64,000 nucleotides of DNA from Ignelater luminosus (taxonomy: Eukaryota; Arthropoda; Insecta; Coleoptera; Elateridae): contig VTPC01090585.1 of NCBI GenBank assembly GCA_011009095.1, positions 248,001-312,000 of the forward strand, given 5' to 3'. Position numbers and translations under genes: made by a program. Positions 1 to 10,384 of this stretch are shown in pieces (position 1 is the first letter of the stretch; each line of letters opens with the position of its first letter). The notes beneath the pieces were generated by a model. It did no database searches, was not told the DNA's origin, and saw only the letters and a list, made by a program, of their open reading frames with translations.

Positions 1-2450
1 TGAGTAAATAGCAACTGCGCGTAATATCTGACCTTGCTGTTGATTGACAAATAAAATTTAAAAGTCTTCTAACCTCAAATTAAATAGTGTGTTTGTTTCT
101 TATTTGTTCTGATAAAAATGCGTGCTACAGAAATCATGCTGCTACTGTGTGTGCTATAATTTTATTAACAAATTTCGATCAAATACTCTTGAATTTAACC
201 TCAAACTTAGTGGTTGTTTTGCGCCGATGCAGTGCGCCGGTCTCGTAACAAATTTATGAGTACTTAGAACCTGTTTTAAAAAAATTGTTATGAAGCAAAT
301 TAGATACCAAATTTTATAAAAACTGTATGTCTTATGTCAAATTTGTTCACAAATTCTATAAAAAATTTGTTATCATGTAAAGCGGCAGTTAGCCACTAAT
401 AAAAATATTGCAAATGTTAGTATTAATTCCTTCTCTTTAATCATTAATCCATATACATCTGAAAATCAGCTTACAATTTAAGTTATAAAACTGAAATAAA
501 TTTATAAGTAACATAGAAAAACCTTTGACAATCAATTTTTGCTCATTTCAATTCTTTCTCTGCACAAACTCCATAATGTACTGTCTACATTAATTATTGG
601 GATATCAGCAAATAAGCTATATTTAATTTAATTTTAAAAAAATAATAAAATTTATTAAAGAAAAACTATAAATGCTAACAATAATAAGTTTTTAAATGTA
701 AATTTTTTAAAATGGTAAAAAGTTATGAAAAAGATTTTAACAACTTAACATAAATAATAATATAAAACACAAAAGTGTTAATAAAACATAAAATTCTTAA
801 TAATAAGTTAGTATACACGACTTTAATTGCATCTTATATAACACTTGGTTTTCTACAGAATTACAAAAAGTTTATGTTGCTGTGATAATACATGGGATTT
901 CATCTGCAGCTAAAAATTCAAATGGTAATGACAGATTCTGTAAAATCTGGAGGGCATTCAATAAACTCAATCTTAAATAGGTCAAGATTTGAATGTTTAT
1001 CATTGTGGATATCTGAAAATAGTTTTGTTAAGGTAGATGGATATGTAATTATAACAACATTTAATGAAAAGGAATAATCTCACCTTCTAAATTAATTTTG
1101 TCATGTATTTTATGGTGCAACAATGAATGGTATTTTTTATAAACGAGTAGCAATTTTTACCTTTATTTCCGTTGGTATACACACATAGTTTTGGAAATGC
1201 AAGAGTAGATTCCAAATATTAAAACAAGGCTGACTCCTTTGATGCTGTTCATAACTTAAACACATAATCATAGTAAAATTCAAAAAAATTAAAAGATGTG
1301 ATAGTGAATTAGGAAATATTTTGCAGCAAATGGTTATTAACATAGTATTTTGTCCTCTGGAATTAAATTACTGTTTAACATTGTTATAAGAATGTTTTTA
1401 TGACAAAATTGTAAAACAGCCTATATGACAGAGGACTGCTTTGCACACGTTTATAGAACTATGCTTATGTGATCATTAAACTTATGTTTCAGAGTATTGT
1501 TTAATAAATCTTTGGTCGTGAACAGTTTTGTAAACATATCAATCTAAGACAATGGAAACAAGTAAAAAGGAATGGTTTGTTTCAAAGAAAAATGAGAAAG
1601 TAAAATTGGCATAAAATTGAAGTTTTTATCTGTGACATCAATTTTCTATTATTTTTTATTTAAAAACTCCATTCACCCACCACTAATTGCTGCTGTCAAT
1701 GCTTACCTTTCAACTTGATAATGACTGATTTTTTTTTTTTTTTTGGTGATGCTTCAGACTTATTGTATTGCTTCAGCTTATGATAGAAATGTTAACATGG
1801 TCTTCAACAATTTATTAAGTTTATTACAAACTGTGAACAATAATAATAAAATTCAAAGTTTAACTACTACAGATATTTTCTTCAAAAGGGTGCAGATATC
1901 TTGTTTTACTCTTTTCTTGTCGATTCATCTTAGGCGGAATTGTTGAGATTGTATTTTTCCACCCCTCTATAGTTTATAATTATTTATTTACATTAAAGAG
2001 CTTTTCACCACTATGCGAGTTTATAGTTGTATCTCCTAACATGCTTAAACGGTTTTTCACCAGTATAATGTAGATTCGTATGATGGTTCAGTACATGAAC
2101 GTTTAAAAGCACAATTTTAATTTTGATTACTCAGTTTACCCTTTGTTGTCCACACCTTAATGATTGTTTAGTAGCTTGAGTTTGTTTTCATCATACATAC
2201 TGTTTTGTTAAACTTGTTAATCTCTTAAAATCTAACTTACTGTAGAATGGAAATTATTTTCTGGAACAAATTTTATTAAAACTGCTTTAATTGAATAAGA
2301 AATATTAATTAGTAATACCTATAAACAATTCTTTAATTTCTTAAAATAGCAAATGTACGAGGCAACAGTACGATACAACGAGTGAGGTTAGGTACATGTA
2401 TAAATGTGTGCAAAGTACATACAATATAATAATTTTATTTCATAACACCC
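1..2450. other. AT-rich intergenic, nothing recognised
   Basis: Very AT-rich DNA with many short runs of A and T, including a run of about 16 T at 1729-1744. The short open frames here have no recognisable domain and look random. No gene, RNA or transposon is supported. Confidence 0.6.
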
Positions 2451-3867
2451 ATAGGAACAATGTTTATACGTCGTATTATAAAAAATACTATTTAAACAAC
2501 GGACACCCAGGCACATTGCCGTATAGTGGTGATTTTTCCGACAAAAGCGTTTTTTAACTTTCTAAGCCTTTACTTGGAAAAATAATATGGTAGGTAATCA
2601 TGCAAAACATGGAAAATAAGCATTTCGGAGATATGCTGCGTTTTCTTACTTTTTGGGATTGCGTGGGCAAAAAGGTATAGTATTTTGGCCCTTTAATAGA
2701 AGAATAGGCGGTACTATGCAGCACAGTTTGGGAAATATAACTGTTCTAAACAAAAGCGATCTACAGCCTTGCGTGGTTTAGAATAGCAAACCATGAAATA
2801 CTTCCGCAACTAAAAGATTTAATTAATGACAAAATTCAATGTAAAACGTCAGATAACTGCGTAATAACTGTGCCAGAAAGATGTAAGTTAGGCTTATTAA
2901 GTGCATTAGAACTAAAAAAGAAATAACCCTAATAGACTTTTGAACGTCTTTTTGACTCAGAACGTCAGAACTTTCAATAGGAATCTTTAATTCTCTTAAG
3001 GCTTGTTTAATTCGAAATGAACAAAGAGGTAAAGGGTTCCTTTTTTACCTTTGCGCTAGGAGGATATTTGGCAAGGTTAGGGCATTACCAGGTAATCCTG
3101 CGTCAAGATCTTGAGTGTTTTATATATCATACCAAATCAAACACTGCTAAACAAAAATCTTTTAGTTTTAGGGTTCGCTGGAGGACTTTCTAGTGTAACC
3201 TTAGAACGCACTCTACAGTTTCTCTACCGATATTTCAAGAAATCTACAGCATTGTTCCTGAGAGGTTATCAGTAGTATCAAACCCTAGGGGGAAGATGTA
3301 CTGAAACTGGTAGAAATACATATATCAAAGTTTTTTAAAACTTTCTTCATCATTTTTGGGGATATGAAATGAACTTACACTTAATTCTTCTAGTTCGAGA
3401 AGTTCATCTGCATGATACAGTCTAATTATTCAGTTGGACATTGAAGGCGAATGTGCATATTGTGCTGCAATATAATGCAAAATTGTATCCTTCTCTACTT
3501 CTTATCACTGAGAACTGAGAAGATATTCATCCTTGACGTCAAAATATATTTTTCATCATAGATACTTGCGTGTACTTCCCTGTCTTGGCAGTTCGATCTC
3601 TTTGGTTTGGCAAACATTGGGTCAGAAATCCTGGAAGCCCGAAGGGATATTTTAGGCCAGGATTTATATTGGGTTTTATTATTATTTTGCATTCTTATGG
3701 GAAAAATTAATTTTGCAATTTATGCTATAAAGACAGACCTTTCAAATTCAATTCTGAGTTAATGTTTTGGAGGCATGATTGAAAATACAAAAACACTGCT
3801 ACATTTTAAATCCCATTTAAGCTTGTCTAATACTAAATTCCTAAACAGGTAAAACCTCACTTTTTTA
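2451..3867. other. Intergenic, slightly GC-richer, unrecognised
   Basis: Base composition is less extreme than in the first 2.4 kb, which often marks old transposon DNA, but six-frame reading gave no domain I can name. Directly to the right lies a LINE fragment, so part of this stretch may be more of that or another decayed element. This is inference only. Confidence 0.35.
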
Positions 3868-4740
3868 CCCAATCAATTCTCAGATAGCCTACTGATCTAC
3901 ACGGCGACCTATCTCAGAATGCAAAATGCAAGGTTATGGCTTGGAAATGGATTTAACATCGTCCACGCGAGGATAGCTCAGTTAACGAGAAAAAGTGGAA
4001 ATTTCCAACAGGATTTGTTGGTTTTTGTGTACGGATGAATCACGTATGGATAACAGGAAGTCATCGGTTTCAGGCATTTACCTGAAAAACCCATACGTGC
4101 TCTGCGAAAGCACACCATGGTTTTCCAGACTGAAGTTTATATCATTGTGTCGGTGTCGTATAAGGAAGATGCGAGGATGATGGAGCAAACTATATATATA
4201 TATATCCGCTACAACAGTCAGGCGGCACTAGAGACTTTTCAAGGAATATGAAGGCAACAGATCTCGTTAGCCTTGAACACAAGGTTTACAAGACTCAAAA
4301 GGTAAACTTAACTTGTCAAAGTTAGACTGGCCAATAGGCAAGAGCCGGAGGACCCTAAGTCTTTTACTTGGGATCCCCACAGGCTTTTGAATTTTAAGAA
4401 GGCGCCTGTCTCTCATGGATGTAGAGGAAGATCTAATATGCCCTAAATGTGGGAATGCCAATGAAACGTCTTTTCACTTTCTGGGAGAATGCCCTAACAA
4501 GAGTGTAGTTGAGCTTTTTAGCCTGCACCGACAGTCTCACTTTCGTGCGGGAGTCAGGTAGATTGAGGCAAATTGTTGTAGAGGTGTCTGAAAAAATGCT
4601 GGGCTTTAACCTTTCCAACTACTACTACTTTAACATTGATGATTGCCCAAATAATGTGAAATTTAAAAGAAAAACTAAATTTTCCAGTAGAGTATTAGTC
4701 TGGTGTGCAATTCCAACAACTGGGAATTCTTGATCGTATG
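3868..4740 (+). mobile_element. LINE (Jockey-superfamily) 3' fragment: RNase H and CCHC end
   Basis: Decayed 3' part of a non-LTR retrotransposon on the plus strand. Around 4019-4180 it reads as the start of an RNase H domain (a TDESRMDNRKSS-like stretch, then a FSRLKF-like segment). Around 4433-4500 it encodes a zinc-knuckle of the type CPKCGNANETSFHFLGECP, usual at the C terminus of such ORF2 proteins. The same sequence appears in opposite orientation at about 9240-10384 at roughly 85% identity by eye. Relative to that copy, this one lacks about 150 nt near 3910. Several stops and frame changes show that it is dead. The exact ends are uncertain. Confidence 0.75.
4191..4205. repeat. Short (TA)n run
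   Basis: Seven and a half TA units inside the LINE fragment; a small microsatellite. Confidence 0.9.
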
Positions 4741-5002
4741 TAGAACGAGTTAGAAATTAGGTGTTAAATAGAGAATGCTACACTCGTAAGTTTCTATTGA
4801 GATGAGTTTATTTGTTAACACATATGTTTTGGCCAAACTGGGCATCGTATCACTAAAATTAAAATTGAAGAAAAAAGAATATTTCTTAACTAAAACAGTT
4901 GTGTTTGCTTTTAAATAATAAAACTGTTAGTGTTCTATTTTATTTATTATTCAGAAAGTTATATTGTAAAACAGAAAATATATATATTTATTTTACATTA
5001 AT

Positions 5003-5008
5003 TTTATT
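5003..5008 (-). promoter_or_regulatory. Candidate polyadenylation signal AATAAA
   Basis: AATAAA on the minus strand starting 3 nt after the stop codon of the LRR gene at 5012-7504. Another AATAAA-like hexamer lies about 15 nt further on. Assignment is by position only. Confidence 0.4.
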
Positions 5009-5011
5009 GAA

Positions 5012-7504
5012 CTAATACTCTAATTTAAGGCGTGGATACCACCATCGTCTTGATTTTGAAGTATGTTCTCTAAACTCTGTTAAGAATTCTTCTGGTAATG
5101 GATTACCATCTAGCTTAATATGAGACGTAGGTACAAATCGAGTGAGAATTCTGGTGTTTAAGGTAGCTATTCTGTTGTTACTCAAATCAAGATGAAGTGG
5201 TTCCTTTAGACCTCTTAAAGTAAAAAAGTCTATGTAGCTTATATCATTGTCATTCAGATATAGTCGCCTTAGCGAGTCTAAACCACTAAATGTATCAGGT
5301 TCTATTACTTCTATGTTATTTTCGTTTAAATATAAAAATTTCAATTGAGACAACGGTTTAAATATTCTTGTAGTTAATTCTGTCAGATTGTTTTTAGAAA
5401 GGTCTAATAGTTTAAGAATAGTGATAGGAGTAAATATACGAGATGGTAAATTTTCAATATAATTTCCACACAGAAACAACTGTCTTAAACTTTGGCAATT
5501 TTCAAAAGTGTTTTCTCTTAGATCTTTTAATCGACATCTACTCATTTCTATAACCTTTAGCTTGTCCAATCCTAGAAATGTTTCTTTCCCTATAGTATGA
5601 GTTAAACTATTTTCACTTAAATAAAGTTTCTTTAATGCTTTAAGACCTTTAAAAGCGTGCCTTTGGATATAATGAATGTTGTTATAAGATAAATATAACT
5701 CTGTTAGATTTTGCAAATCATTGAAACTTCCTCTTCGTACAGTACGCAAATTGGTATATTGTATGTAAAGAAAATTTAATTCGTACAATCTTGGAAAACT
5801 TCTGCAAGATAACTCCTGTATATTGATATGAGTCAAATATAACACTTTCATGGAGGGTACATCATTGAAAAGACCGCTTGTCAGATTATAAAGAGGATTA
5901 TAACTTATGGTTAGGTATTTTACTGCAGTTAATCCTTGAAGAGTCTCTAATTCTATATCTTCTAAGCAATTATTATCAAGAGAAAAAATTTCTACTCGAT
6001 GTAAAGATTTAAAAGCGCGCGGTTGTATAAGAGCAATTTGATTATTGGATAAAAATATTTCTTTCAAACGTGATAGATTATCAAAAGTCCCTCTCTTTAT
6101 ATCTTTTATGCGGTTCTCATAAAGATCAAGAATTTTAAGAGAATGAAGACTGCTAAATACATTAATCGGAAGCTTGCTTATCTGATTGTAATTAAGATAT
6201 AAGTATCTTAAATTATGTAATTTTGAAAACAGTTTACTTTCAAGAAAATAAATTCTATTATATTCAAGGTGTATAGAGCAAATGGCTTTAAGGAACTTAA
6301 AAGCAAATGGTTCAATTGTTCTTATTTTATTGTTTTCTAATCTAAGTTCTTTTAAAGATTTTAATTCCCCAAAAGATTTATTTCGTATACGCCAAATCTG
6401 ATTGTATCCTAAATTAAGACTTATCAATTGGGTATTGTTCTTAAATAATCCACATGGTAAAATCTTAATGGCGTTATTTCTTAAATTAATTACTAACAGA
6501 TTTTCTAAACCTCTAAACGCTTCGGAATATACAAAATTGATATTATTATTACTTAAATTTAAATACTGAAGTCTTACACAATATTTGAATAAATTACTTG
6601 GCACTTCGCTAATGCTATTTTCTTCTAAATTTAAATTATTCAAATTATATAAGCCTACGAAATAATCCAATTTTAAATTCTCTATACTGTTTCGACTTAA
6701 ATCAAGGTACACTAGATTTACTAACTCTCTAAATATCTTATCTGGTATATTTCTAATTAAATTGTCGTACAACGTTAATTCTCTCAAATATGTCATACCT
6801 AACAGGGCATTGTTAGATATTGATTCTATTTGATTTTTGTGCAACCACAATAAGCGTAATTGGGAATTGTCTTGAAATGGGTCAACGTTCAAATTTTTAA
6901 TTCCATTACCATATAGTTTAAGTTGTACAACTGCAGCCATTTTACTAACTGCTTCTACTGGAAAATCATCGATGTTAGTTTCTGAAACATTGAGATATGG
7001 TACATTTTTCGTTCCCCTAAAAGCATTTATATCGATATTATCTATTCTACAAAACGAAATAAAAATTTCACTTAAATCTAGCAGTGATTCAAATATGCAA
7101 AAAGATAATCTGTTAATTGTACAATATGTTATTGTCACAGCTTTCAGGTGATTTATACTCTCAAAAAATTCATATGCCAGGGTATCCATAATACAAGAAT
7201 GAAGATGTAATTCTGTAAGTTGATTCACCTCCACGCCGATGTCAGGATCATTCAAGTATTTATATATGTCAGTTTCTGCTTCTTTGGTGGTTTCTGTTCC
7301 TTGACAAAGAATTTTGTTACAATATTTACGCATTATTGGCAAATCATGAGATAAAGGTGGAGTCGGTGTTTTACTCTTACGATTCATTTTCTCAAAAGCA
7401 ACTAGATGATTTACTAAAAAAAACAAAGAAGCTATTAATAATATTATTAATTTTGCAAATTTGCAGTTTTTGATATAATAAAAAAGCTGCATCCTCTTTA
7501 ACAT
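5012..7504 (-). CDS. Leucine-rich-repeat protein with N-terminal membrane anchor or signal
   Basis: An intact single-exon frame of 830 residues from the ATG at 7504. A longer in-frame reading begins at a GTG at 7540, so the ATG is preferred. Residues about 20-37 form a hydrophobic stretch (LIILLIASLFFLVNHLVAF) after a basic N terminus, which fits a signal peptide or signal anchor. A short Cys-containing region follows, then close to 28-29 LRR units of about 24 residues of the typical class (L-x-x-L-x-L-x-x-N-x-I, F in the second half) run to the end. The last unit ends in DGNPLPEEFL. There is no clear LRRCT cysteine cap, no C-terminal membrane span and no Toll/TIR domain. LRR-only ectodomain proteins of this shape usually bind other proteins at the cell surface, in adhesion, recognition or scaffolding. 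The actual partner cannot be read from sequence. It is a distant paralogue of the three tandem LRR copies to the right. Confidence 0.9.
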   Translation of the reverse strand: MLKRMQLFYYIKNCKFAKLIILLIASLFFLVNHLVAFEKMNRKSKTPTPPLSHDLPIMRKYCNKILCQGTETTKEAETDIYKYLNDPDIGVEVNQLTELHLHSCIMDTLAYEFFESINHLKAVTITYCTINRLSFCIFESLLDLSEIFISFCRIDNIDINAFRGTKNVPYLNVSETNIDDFPVEAVSKMAAVVQLKLYGNGIKNLNVDPFQDNSQLRLLWLHKNQIESISNNALLGMTYLRELTLYDNLIRNIPDKIFRELVNLVYLDLSRNSIENLKLDYFVGLYNLNNLNLEENSISEVPSNLFKYCVRLQYLNLSNNNINFVYSEAFRGLENLLVINLRNNAIKILPCGLFKNNTQLISLNLGYNQIWRIRNKSFGELKSLKELRLENNKIRTIEPFAFKFLKAICSIHLEYNRIYFLESKLFSKLHNLRYLYLNYNQISKLPINVFSSLHSLKILDLYENRIKDIKRGTFDNLSRLKEIFLSNNQIALIQPRAFKSLHRVEIFSLDNNCLEDIELETLQGLTAVKYLTISYNPLYNLTSGLFNDVPSMKVLYLTHINIQELSCRSFPRLYELNFLYIQYTNLRTVRRGSFNDLQNLTELYLSYNNIHYIQRHAFKGLKALKKLYLSENSLTHTIGKETFLGLDKLKVIEMSRCRLKDLRENTFENCQSLRQLFLCGNYIENLPSRIFTPITILKLLDLSKNNLTELTTRIFKPLSQLKFLYLNENNIEVIEPDTFSGLDSLRRLYLNDNDISYIDFFTLRGLKEPLHLDLSNNRIATLNTRILTRFVPTSHIKLDGNPLPEEFLTEFREHTSKSRRWWYPRLKLEY

Positions 7505-8056
7505 AAATTTACTGAACCATGTTTTGTTAGCGTTTGTCACAATTCTCTGATATTATAATTAGAATATCTTCGAAATCTTACCTTAATCAGAGAGATGTTT
7601 AGTTATGTCAATCTTATCGAAACTTTTCATAAAAACAAGTAACACATACACGTAACACAAAAAAATGTGTCGTAGTCAAACAGATAACTCAAACATTGTA
7701 TGTTTAAAATTCTACAATTTATCAAAATTCATGCTATAGGAACAGATGATGTTTATATATAGATATAAAACAGTATTTTAATACATATAAGGTGGTTCAA
7801 CATCTAAGAAGATTCGTTGCCGTTTTACTTTTGATAAGTACAGGGTATTTGCCACCCGGTTGAGAAAATTTATTTACCGCCCCTCCGCAGAAAATATTAA
7901 CAAATTGTATATAAAAAGGTAACAGTAATTACTTACTAACATAAAGCGTCACTGTATACATATATGACATTTCCCCACAATTCTCAATTCACAAACACTT
8001 AACATATCGCCAAAGCTGATAAATAAAAACAATAAGGACACTATTGAACCATGACT
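7505..8056. other. 5' flank of LRR gene
   Basis: About 550 nt upstream of the first LRR gene. A GTAAGA donor-like site (7576-7581) and an AG at 7547-7548 exist on the minus strand, but they would define an intron of only 35 nt, too short for an insect. No confident upstream exon or promoter motif was found. Confidence 0.4.
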
Positions 8057-9056
8057 TATACAGGATGTTTTGAAAATAAGTACTTGGTAAGCGCATTCCT
8101 CTACAAAAATCTGTTGTCATAACTTTTTTTCCTAACTTGCACCATTTCCGAGATACAGGGTGTCAATATTATTCAATATTTCAAGAACAAAATTTTCTAC
8201 ACATTTGTTATTATAAGGTGTCTACTATTTTATGTAGTTTTGCGTTTGATATCCTTATCAAAGGCGAAGAACTGAGTATGGATTAAAGAAAAATTGTTAC
8301 GCCATTGAAGAATTTAGAAACTTTTTTATTTTCAGAATCAGGAATTGATTTGAAACAAAAAGTTACTCTTGCATTTTTTTCGTAAAATTTATGGTAAATT
8401 CAAACTTCTCAAAATCTTTCCAGTTCAATGGCCTCAAGGTCATACGTCAGCTCAAAAACAGAAATTGACATATCACTTTTGTCCCTAAAGTGCACCGTTT
8501 TAGAAATACAGGATGTCAAAGTTTAATTAAACACGAGAAATTTTGACGCCCTGTCATTTCGAAAACGGTGTACTTTAGATAAAAAAGTTATAGTGAAAAG
8601 TAGGCTTAATTTCGGTCAAGAAATTCGATGCAAGTAATTGCATTCTCTTTTTGAGATAGCGTATGACCTTGCTAAAGGCCGTTTTGAAGAATTCGATTTC
8701 GCTAGAAAACGACACAAGCGTAACTTTATCTTTCAAATCGACTGCTGATTCTGAAAATAGAAAATCTAAGTTTTTCAGTGATGTAACAATCTTTTTTAGC
8801 GTAGGGGGCTAGCCCACCCGCAATCGTCCACCTCTGATAACTATGAGAAATAGTAGAAACCTATGTAGAAAGGTTCATCCTGATATCTCATTTTGTGCTT
8901 GAAATACTGAACAAAGAAGAAATTTTAATAAAACCTTGATACTCCGTATCTCGAAAATAGTAAACGTTAGGAAAAAAAAGATATATGGCAAGAAAGGCTT
9001 AATTTTTTTTAATACACCTGCCAAGTATTTGCAGTCATCTTCAAAACACCCTCTAT
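8057..9056. mobile_element. 1000-bp foldback (long inverted repeat) element
   Basis: The left end reads TATACAGGATGTTTTGAAAA and the right end, reverse-complemented, reads TATAGAGGGTGTTTTGAAGA. Matching continues inward along the two arms: a segment reading about CTAACTTGCACCATTTCCGA on the left is mirrored near 8940-8970, and the GGTCATACG block near 8439 is mirrored near 8660. The centre of symmetry is near 8530, so nearly the whole element is one imperfect palindrome. It encodes no protein. This fits a non-autonomous foldback element (MITE-like). The superfamily is not determinable without clear target-site duplications. Confidence 0.75.
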
Positions 9057-9239
9057 AAAAGGTTATTCAAATTTGAAATTCGCCATTGGAATCTAGGAAA
9101 CTATAAACAAATCAGGTTTGGTTACCCTACAGGCACTTTTGAAAGTATCAGCTAGGGGCCATCATCAGATTCGAATTCTGCGCGATGATTACATCAAGAA
9201 TTTTTTAATCGTAAGTTATCTTTAAAAACCAGAGATACT

Positions 9240-10384
9240 GGTATCTGCAACTGCCTTGTCATGTGTTTTGCCTGTTTTAGACTTTCTTAAGCCACAGCGG
9301 TCATATTCAGCAGACACAATTTAGCCGTAGCCGATTACCAGAGACAGACGCCCTTATGTCTGTAATGGTGTCTGTTGCAAGGCCGCAGTAGAATTAATAA
9401 GCAGACACAAGGCCGTAGGTAGGGGGATTTGGAAACCCCCCCGCAAAATTTTGACTTAACTGTTGTTTTAAAAACTGTGTTATTCATTACAAATTGTTTT
9501 TTTATTGAGCCCGCTTATTATTCTCTTCTCTGTTTTTTTGCCCAAGCTACCTGGCTCCCGCACGAAAGTAATGTTAGTGCAGGCTATTCCCTTGTTAGGG
9601 TAACGGCCTGAAAGTTCTTAAACCTCAACCTCTCATAACCCTCACATTCTCCCAGAAAGCGAATAGACGTTTCACTGTCATTCCCACATTTAGGGCATGC
9701 CTTAGGGTCTTCAGCCTGGAAAACCATGGTGTGCTTTCGCAGAGCACGTGTGGGTTTTTCAGGTAAATACCTGCTACCGAGGATTTCCTGTCATCCATAC
9801 GTGATTTATCCGTAGAGAAAACTAACGAATCCTGTTGGAGATTTCCACTTCTTTTTCGCTAATTAAGCTATTTTCGCGTGGCCGGTGTAGAATCCCTTTT
9901 TCAAACTATAACCGTGCATTTTGCATTCTGAGGTGGGTCGCCATTGCCTTCTTCCAAGGGTCGTCCTCATTGTACCGGTTCTACCCATACATGCCAGGCG
10001 TTGAATCTTAGCCAGCCACCAAACCACTAAACCATGCAGTAATCTAGAATTGATAATTGCCATGTAGATTCAGTAGACTATCTGAGAATTGATTTCCCAG
10101 AGCTTACCTGACGCAACTACCATAGTGTTGCTCTCGACTTGATTATCACCTTGTCGAAATGTGACTTCCAGCATAATCTCTTTCTCTCAAAAGTACCTCT
10201 AAGTACTTGACCTCCTGCGCGAGCGATAGAGGTCTACCGTACAATATGAATTCCTTTAAACCATCCGTATTATTTCTCTTGGTAAAGAGAATTACCTCAA
10301 TATTAGATGGATTGATCGAAGTGCCATTCTCATTAGACAATCTTTTTATGATCCTGCAGGGTACTTGCAATCATTTTCCTTAAT
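9240..10384 (-). mobile_element. LINE (Jockey-superfamily) 3' fragment: RT end, RNase H, CCHC
   Basis: Reading on the minus strand, 10370-10146 gives an RT-thumb-like segment (INPSNIEVILFTKR, then GRPLSLAQEVKYLEVLL). This matches the end of the reverse transcriptase domain of non-LTR elements. 10063-9863 follows with KIQRLACMGRTGTMRTT, the usual linker to RNase H. 9830-9720 matches the RNase H start seen in the 3868-4740 copy, and 9700-9640 is the zinc-knuckle. The GC-richer sequence 9240-9540 is probably its 3' UTR (weak). Frame breaks show that it is dead. It is the inverted partner of the fragment at 3868-4740. Confidence 0.75.

Noticed and set aside
7547-7581. Intron upstream of the first LRR gene
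   Set aside because: The candidate donor and acceptor would give a 35-nt intron, below the usual insect minimum.
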